Positions 59,410-64,000 of a DNA stretch of 64,000 nucleotides are shown piece by piece; position 1 is the first letter of the stretch, and every line of letters starts with the position of its first letter. Source of the stretch: Acheta domesticus (Eukaryota; Arthropoda; Insecta; Orthoptera; Gryllidae). The notes under the pieces were generated by a model. The model was not told where the DNA came from, searched no databases, and was given only the letters and a program-made list of their open reading frames with translations. A program made the position numbers and the translations under genes. The stretch covers positions 34,023,522 to 34,087,521 of the forward strand of contig JAHLJT010000631.1 in the NCBI GenBank assembly GCA_031308135.1. Direction: 5' to 3'.

Positions 59410-60180
59410 GGTAGGGATTCCAGAATGTCAGAAAAACGTTTACAGAATACGCTTCTCCCCTTAGAAAGTCACAGTTATTAACTATTTTTGACGTTAAATA
59501 AAGAAATATGAATAAGGAGACAGGTCCGATCCATGAAGATTGAACGGCGATTACTCGCTCGCAGAGAACGATCGCACATCGTCCAAGTGAAAATAAGCCG
59601 TCTATAAGCGCCTAAAAACTGCTGGCATCCAAACAATGTCGGATAAGACGGTTAGTGGCTAAATGATAAGAAAAACATTGGATGAAGCTAAAATGTACGG
59701 CAAAAGAGCCCGAAAGACGGGAGTTTGAGTGGGGGTGGTGGTTCAGAATAAAAGATCGCAAGTATACATATGTATCTTCTTTAAAGTTAGTTTTTGTGTA
59801 TTGTTGAAACCGTTTATTTACATTGATACTCACTAAAAACATCAGGTGTATAATTAAATAACGAACAGAACATGCTACTTTATGAAAAAGTGTTAATTTT
59901 ACATTTTTCCTAATTTTCTCCAAAAAAAAAAAGAAACACTTGGGCCTTTTGTTCAGGTCCTCCACAATTTGAGAGACAAACAGATTCAAACAACCAGGGT
60001 TTGCTAAAGCACAACGTGATAAACTACCGAATTTTGAATTCTCTTTTTTTCTTGAGAAGTCGGGATATTGTTTTGATTTTCATAAATGGAATCACAACAT
60101 CACAGTTCACATAACATGTATTTAAAAAACAAGGAGACAAATTCAAAACACTGAACAGAGAACGACGTTTCTCGGCGTCA
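59410..60180. other. Flank, nothing recognised
   Basis: A minus-strand 125-codon frame (59989-59612) shows no domain. Confidence 0.45.
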
Positions 60181-60289
60181 CTTCAGAGCCCTCGGCAATA
60201 GCGCGAGTACAAGGGTTGTGTACAGAGGTGCGTACACTAACTCACTGCAAGTTCACTATTTAATGAGTACGTGCTTCCCGCTACGTACC

Positions 60290-60602
60290 GGTACTTCTGT
60301 CCGTCTGCTGCGTCTGTCTCAGTCTGTTGCGTCTGTCTCAGTCTGTCTCAGTCTGTTGCGTCTGTCTCAGTTTGTTGCGTCTGTCTGTCTCAGTCTCTCA
60401 GATGTCTGTCCCTCATTATGTCTCAGCCTGACTCAGTCTGTTGCGTCTGCCTCAGACTGTCTCTGTCTATGTCTCTGTCTCTGTCTCTGTCTATGTCTCT
60501 GTCTATGTCTCTGTCTATGTCTCTGTCTATGTCTCTGTCTATGTCTATGTCTCTGTCTATGTCTGTCTATGTCTGTGTCTATGTCTCTGTCTGTGTCTGT
60601 CT
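60290..60602. repeat. GTCT-based minisatellite
   Basis: An irregular region of CTGTTGCGTCTGTCTCAGT units (to about 60460) is followed by TCTGTC/TATGTC alternation. It occupies the same position in the dispersed repeat as the ACGG array at 43.1 kb. Confidence 0.9.
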
Positions 60603-61690
60603 ACCTCTGTGTCTCGACTCTGCGATTATGGAAAACATTTATTAATTTTTTGGGGGTACTTTACAAGAAGCCCCTGGGATATTTTCAAAATTTTCTCAAC
60701 AATCGCTTCACCTGTTTTCTTTATTTTTTCACTTTCGTTTAAGAATGAGTGAAATTGCACCTACAAAGGTGTGATTTTTCAATATTTACTCTGAATTTTT
60801 GAAAATTTCATAAGATTTAACTTTTTACGGTGTATTTCAATAGCTTCAAAATTAAAGATGTAACCTTTTTTCTGCATAATCAGTTACTTCATTAAGGTCA
60901 TATACATATTTTTGAAAGTTTTAATAGTTTTCGCGCAATATTGCATGAAATATGTGTAATATTAAGAAATAACAATAACAGTAATTTCTCAAGAACGGTT
61001 ACAGTTTTTTTCTTTTAACATTTTGTAGGGATGATGCTAAATGTACTCCATAAGATGACATAAATGTCTGCTTCTGCTCTATTCTTTTATGTTTTCAAAA
61101 ATTACACAATTGTAATTTTTTGACTTGTCTCTCATTTCATCCTTAATATTTACATTAGCAGCGATTGATTCAAATTATTGCATTGCTGAGTATATGTGCT
61201 TCAAATTATGTTTCTCGAAAACTCAAAAGTTTTCTGTAAGAATGAGTTCAAATTCCGCATATTCAGAAACGCTTAAACGCCATTTTTTCAAAAACTTCTA
61301 CAAAGTTATCGTAGAGATAGTGCTAAATGCACTGTTTGAGATGAAATAAAAGCAAATTTGCTGTATTTTTTGGTTTTCAAAAATGTCACAAATGTAATTT
61401 TTTTAAATGTCTCTCACGCCTTTGATATACATACACATTTACAGCGACTTGTACTCGTATACTCGTATACAATATTGCATTTGTAAGTAAGTGTTTCCAA
61501 AGACTTCCAATAAAGTTTTTCGAAAACTCAAAAGATTTCTGTAAAAAAGGGCTTAAAATTTCGCATTTACAGTAACGCTTAAACATCGAACCTGCTTCAA
61601 ACTTTCAAAGAAAATTTACTTACAGGACGAGATTTTACTCTTCCATAATATCCTTAAAGTAATATTCCAGTTCTATTATTAGGTAAACGA
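60603..61690 (-). repeat. Dispersed family P copy
   Basis: Inverted relative to 41600-43131: first the minisatellite-flanking block, then tandem pieces carrying AAAAATTACACAATTGTAAT, TGTGCTTCAAAT, TTTCTCGAAAACTCAAAAG and CAGAAACGCTTAAACGCCAT. Confidence 0.75.
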
Positions 61691-61699
61691 AAAATGAAA

Positions 61700-62280
61700 A
61701 AAAATAGTGGTTGTCACAACAGCACTTACTTTCTCGCCTTATTGGAAACAGTTACGTAGTATTGAAATATTGCACTTTCTACGCTACGAACATCTTAGCT
61801 GTTATTTGAAAAAGTCCAATTCAACCAGAAAGCGAATAACTCACTGTTTCCATCGCAGTGTTGTCAGAAGTATGTGAATATACAACTGAATAAAAATATA
61901 ATACAAAAGTTTCGTAAACTTGTATTGGAAAAAAAGCTTTAATACCCTAAACAATATAGAAATGGATTTCAAAGGGCCATGATTAGAGAAGAGAATTCTA
62001 AAACTATGCAAAAATACTCTACTCAATACAAATGGTACAACATTTGGTGCGAAAACGAAATATTTTCATGCAAATATCAACATAAATTTGACAATTATAG
62101 TCCTTTTCATACAGCTACATCAAGTCACAACAATCACACGTAATTCACAGAAATTCGCGAGAGCGAAACGGAATTCCATTGTTGCATTCCCTGCATTGTC
62201 TCTCTTCTCTGAGAGCTAGCAATTTTTATTTCCAATATTTCAAAATAAATAATTTCTAAAAGATTGATGTGTATATGTAT
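61700..62280. other. AT-rich flank, nothing recognised
   Basis: No repeat match or exon recognised. Confidence 0.45.
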
Positions 62281-62334
62281 AACCATAGACCGCTAGTATG
62301 CTTTAAAAGCCTCGGCGCTCTATCCACCTCCTTG

Positions 62335-64000
62335 TAATAGCTAAAAGTTCCGCTACTGACCGCTGGCGCGCTGCTCGCCGACCATTCCTCGATCTGCTGC
62401 TGCATGCAAATATACGGAGATACGCATTACAAACACAAAACTTTTCGATTTACAGGCTTTGAATTCAAGTATTTAGGCAGCTCCATTACTTCTTTAGTAA
62501 CAGCAGCAGTGTTCTTCACGACCTCTGATAAAAAATGTTCACAAATTATGTCAATGATTGTTATTAAATCTGCGCTCTCGTCACATGCAAGGAAACTGTT
62601 TTTTTGCAAAGCTGGCTTAATATATTTTTGAAGGTTTCTTTTCACAACAAACCTTGGAAGTTGTGGTACAGCTTTCACAATAAATTGCTCTACCACATAT
62701 AACCTTCAGGGTTATTTAAAGATGAGACTGATTTTTTTATTTATTTAATAACCACCCATGTTAATTATCTTCACATTGTAAATAAATATTCACATACATT
62801 CTTGATGTTTCTGAACGTTAATAAAATATGTAACCCTTACTTCGGCAATCTAACAATTCAGTTTATTCTCAAAATTAGATACAAATCTTGAAAAAACACT
62901 CACAAATAGCATAAACAATTTTTGTTTACGTTCAATAAAAACATACTGGCTCCATGTACTGGGAATGATCGTTTGAGACAGCTTTGGATATTTCTCGTAT
63001 TGTAACACTTGTCAATCAAAAAGTGACATTTTCTCACAAACGTCATTGGATATCACGAGATGTCTGTTTGTTGATTTTTATTTCTGATGTTTGATTTATT
63101 GTTCTATCATTACTGTGGAATTTGGAAGCGGACTACGCAAAGAATTAGAAATAATGTCTTTGTACTTTAGTTGCTCTTATTGAAAATCTCTAATAGATTT
63201 TTCTTGTACCTCCATGAGAGCGCCAATATGAATTTCGCTAGTCGAAAGTAATTTTATGACTATCTCTAGGTGAGAACGTTTTTACCAGGGCAATAGTGAT
63301 TTGGAGTACTTTTTTTTGAGTGAACTTTCCTGAGTATTATTTACAGCAGCATCAACATTTATTTATAACAGCGCCCGTCGTCCGTTTTAGAACTAGTTTC
63401 TTCCAGTTATTTAGCGATTATTTTTTCACGAACTCTTCTATTTTGAATTTTTACTTTTTTGAGCGTGTAATATAGATTAAAGAATAAAAATAGTTGGAAA
63501 ATATAAAAATAGGTAGTATAAAACTGATAAAATAATAGTTTTCAATTTTTTTTCGTTTTCATCCATTGTCTTTAAAAACCTTAAAGACATTATGTGCATT
63601 ATAATTTTCTTTAAATACCTAAATATACAAGTAAATATCAGAAATAATTAAGAATAAATATTGTATTTTATATGTCTAAAAGAATCACTACTGGCTCACT
63701 AACCATGTAGATTTCACGCATGCTATGTATTTGAGGGTTAATTTGAAGCATTCACTCCACAATTTCTTTTAAGCAAGCTGCACAGTAAAATATAATTTCA
63801 GTATTGTTTAACATTACCACCAACACGAGTTTGTAATGCCTCATATCACAGTAAGTGACCAAAATCGTCCCAAATGCGGGCATTTCCCTATGCATTAAAA
63901 CGGCCCGAAGGTCTCGCGAATGGTCGGCGACCAGCGCTCCAGCGGCCACAATGTGAAACTTCGTCCGTTCGCTGGCTTCCATAAGGATCGGCGAAGTGCC
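62335..64000. mobile_element. TIR element reaching the right edge
   Basis: CCGCTGGCGCGCTGCTCGCC (62372) corresponds to the inverted CCGCTGGAGCGCTGGTCGCC (minus strand, about 63952-63933), and the match continues through GACCATTC. The outer parts (AAGTT...) are weakly similar too, so the true ends may be beyond these words, on the right perhaps past the window. Confidence 0.5.
62427..62696 (-). pseudogene. Unidentified 89-codon frame inside the TIR element
   Basis: The frame reads PRFVVKRNLQKYIKPALQKN, then SFLACDESADLITIIDIICE and HFLSEVVKNTAAVTKE. Balanced composition in AT-rich DNA suggests real coding origin, most simply from the surrounding element. I do not recognise the family with certainty. 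Confidence 0.35.

Noticed and set aside
63752..64000. Minus-strand frame open to the right edge
   Set aside because: It runs straight through the inverted terminal word at 63933-63952 and has no recognised domain, so a chance frame in a transposon end is more likely than a host exon.

Overview
This 64-kb window looks like nuclear DNA from an insect (or a close arthropod) with a large, repeat-rich genome. There are no operons or bacterial signals. Coding sequence appears only as short GC-rich exons with clean GT/AG splice sites, separated by introns of 5.5 to 17 kb. The introns are packed with LINE, SINE, Tc1, hAT, P-like and Harbinger-like remnants, minisatellites and (AT)n tracts. A hemimetabolous insect with a big genome (cockroach, termite, stick insect or orthopteran type) is my inference; nothing in the window fixes the species. 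A 1000-base N run at 47043-48042 is an assembly gap.

The one host gene I can support runs on the minus strand. Five exons (46614-46471, 29445-29312, 23785-23647, 18106-17950, 6428-6226) have matching intron phases (1, 0, 1, 2, 1 after successive exons). They join into about 258 codons encoding two fibronectin type III-like domains with many N-glycosylation sequons and cysteines, as in the ectodomain of a receptor. The gene starts beyond the right edge and ends beyond the left edge. A Torso-like receptor tyrosine kinase is one candidate, weakly supported.

Layout, left to right. 1-2980: AT-rich, (AT)n tract, possible tRNA-like SINE. 2992-5414: P-element-like transposon with a THAP-domain remnant, CATG termini and a perfect 8-bp target duplication. 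6226-6428: receptor exon 5. 6546-6975: SINE family A. 7560-8640: palindromic dispersed repeat. 9-14.8 kb: few identifiable features, GC-rich patches, (AT)n tracts and a possible LTR-end hairpin. 14.85-16.66 kb: two opposed SINE-A copies, one carrying a 62-copy 19-bp minisatellite. 17950-18106: exon 4, next to a 1.2-kb TIR element (18135-19335). 22863-23625: Harbinger-like MITE abutting exon 3 (23647-23785). 24.3-26.8 kb: 40-bp minisatellite. 27.4-28 kb: LINE and SINE-A. 29312-29445: exon 2, then a hAT-like element and a 74-bp-arm palindrome. 31379-32125: hAT derivative with perfect TSD. 33.7-37.5 kb: LINE remnants and a ~184-bp satellite. 38.3-42 kb: decayed DNA transposon with long inverted arms. 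42-46 kb: ~280-bp tandem units and a 2.1-kb ACGG-based minisatellite. 46471-46614: exon 1. 48-49.2 kb: Tc1 remnant. 51.6-52.1 kb: 11-bp GC minisatellite. 54 kb: second LINE copy. 56.8 and 59.2 kb: SINE family B. 60-61.7 kb: more of the dispersed repeat family. 62.3 kb to the end: a TIR element reaching the right edge.

Apart from the receptor exons, the window is mostly transposable elements in several layers of nesting, and three of the five exons have a TIR element 22-45 bp from a splice site. Two mobile families (SINE-A and the dispersed palindromic family) carry simple repeats at a fixed internal position, and these have grown into large arrays in single copies.
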